Assembly: GCA_002717305.1 (NCBI GenBank)
Contig: PBDH01000025.1
Coordinates: forward strand, 1-14,842
Reading direction: 5' to 3'
Length of the DNA: 14,842 nt
Source: Gammaproteobacteria bacterium
GTDB lineage: Bacteria; Pseudomonadota; Gammaproteobacteria; Pseudomonadales; Litorivicinaceae
Shown piece by piece: positions 14,366 through 14,842 of this stretch; within the stretch, counting starts at the first letter, position 1, and every line of letters begins with the position of its first letter. Below the pieces are notes generated by a model. It saw nothing but the letters and a program-made list of their open reading frames with translations. It searched no databases and was not told the origin of the DNA. The position numbers and the translations under genes are program-made.

Positions 14366-14390
14366 TCAAGCAATGCGTGTGGGTGCTTGA
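14366..14390 (+). promoter_or_regulatory. boxC stem-loop of the rrn leader
   Basis: TCAAGCA (14366-14372) pairs perfectly with TGCTTGA (14384-14390). The 11-base loop holds GTGTGGG, the boxC sequence of E. coli and Pseudomonas rrn leaders, where a similar GATCAAGCA...GTGTGGGTGCTTG stretch occurs. Confidence 0.6.
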
Positions 14391-14494
14391 GCTGGAAGTT
14401 GACAAATTTTCAGACAAGCATACCTGTATAAATTTATTTAGCAGTTTTGCGATTGTCTGAGCGAAAAATAACGCCTGAGATATTCAGGTACTTT

Positions 14495-14842
<348 letters not shown>

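Noticed and set aside
14399..14432. TTGACA and TATAAA in the late rrn leader as a third promoter
   Set aside because: The spacing is 22 bases, no GC-rich discriminator follows, and a start here would bypass the antitermination region; treated as chance in an A/T-rich leader.

Overview
The window looks like a chromosomal core region of a gammaproteobacterium. The 16S rRNA fragment at the right end has gammaproteobacterial signatures. The order argC, erpA, anmK, M23 peptidase, tyrS, rrn matches, from memory, the arrangement in Pseudomonas, and hemJ, thiE, hemL, mrcB and coq7 are also typical of that group. I see no insertion sequence, prophage, CRISPR array or tRNA. Base composition looks even throughout, and genes are packed with overlaps of 1 to 53 bases.

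Left part (1-4734). The 5' portion of coq7 (ubiquinone hydroxylation) runs off the left edge on the minus strand. It follows, with a GTGA stop/start overlap, a two-domain phosphotransferase/ATPase-like protein. An in-frame TAA lies 17 codons into coq7, and the ATPase-like half of its neighbour has lost its Walker A motif. Divergent from this pair are mrcB (PBP1B) and a TPR lipoprotein resembling LpoP, the PBP1B activator of pseudomonads. The start region shared by the two directions has no room for an ordinary promoter plus leader, and mrcB may be leaderless.

Middle part (4731-8810, minus strand). A ClC-type anion transport protein with CBS domains is followed by hemJ, thiE and hemL. hemJ-thiE-hemL are tightly coupled and join late and early haem biosynthesis with thiamine phosphate synthesis. 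The ClC protein lacks both glutamates needed for Cl-/H+ exchange in the E. coli protein, so it is probably a channel or an unusual transporter.

Right part (8888-14842). argC and erpA (arginine synthesis, Fe-S cluster delivery) read rightward. They converge on anmK and a MepM-like M23 peptidase (murein recycling and remodelling), with a 39-base antisense overlap of erpA and anmK. tyrS diverges from the peptidase gene and is followed by a 474-base rrn leader. This leader carries two tandem promoters of the same design, a boxB/boxA/boxC antitermination region with a divergent boxA, and then the first ~348 bases of 16S rRNA.

The region is mostly ordinary housekeeping. I found no complete new system. 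The observations worth following are the coq7 stop codon, the P-loop-less kinase-like protein, the ClC lacking its gating residues, and details of the rrn leader and 16S rRNA.
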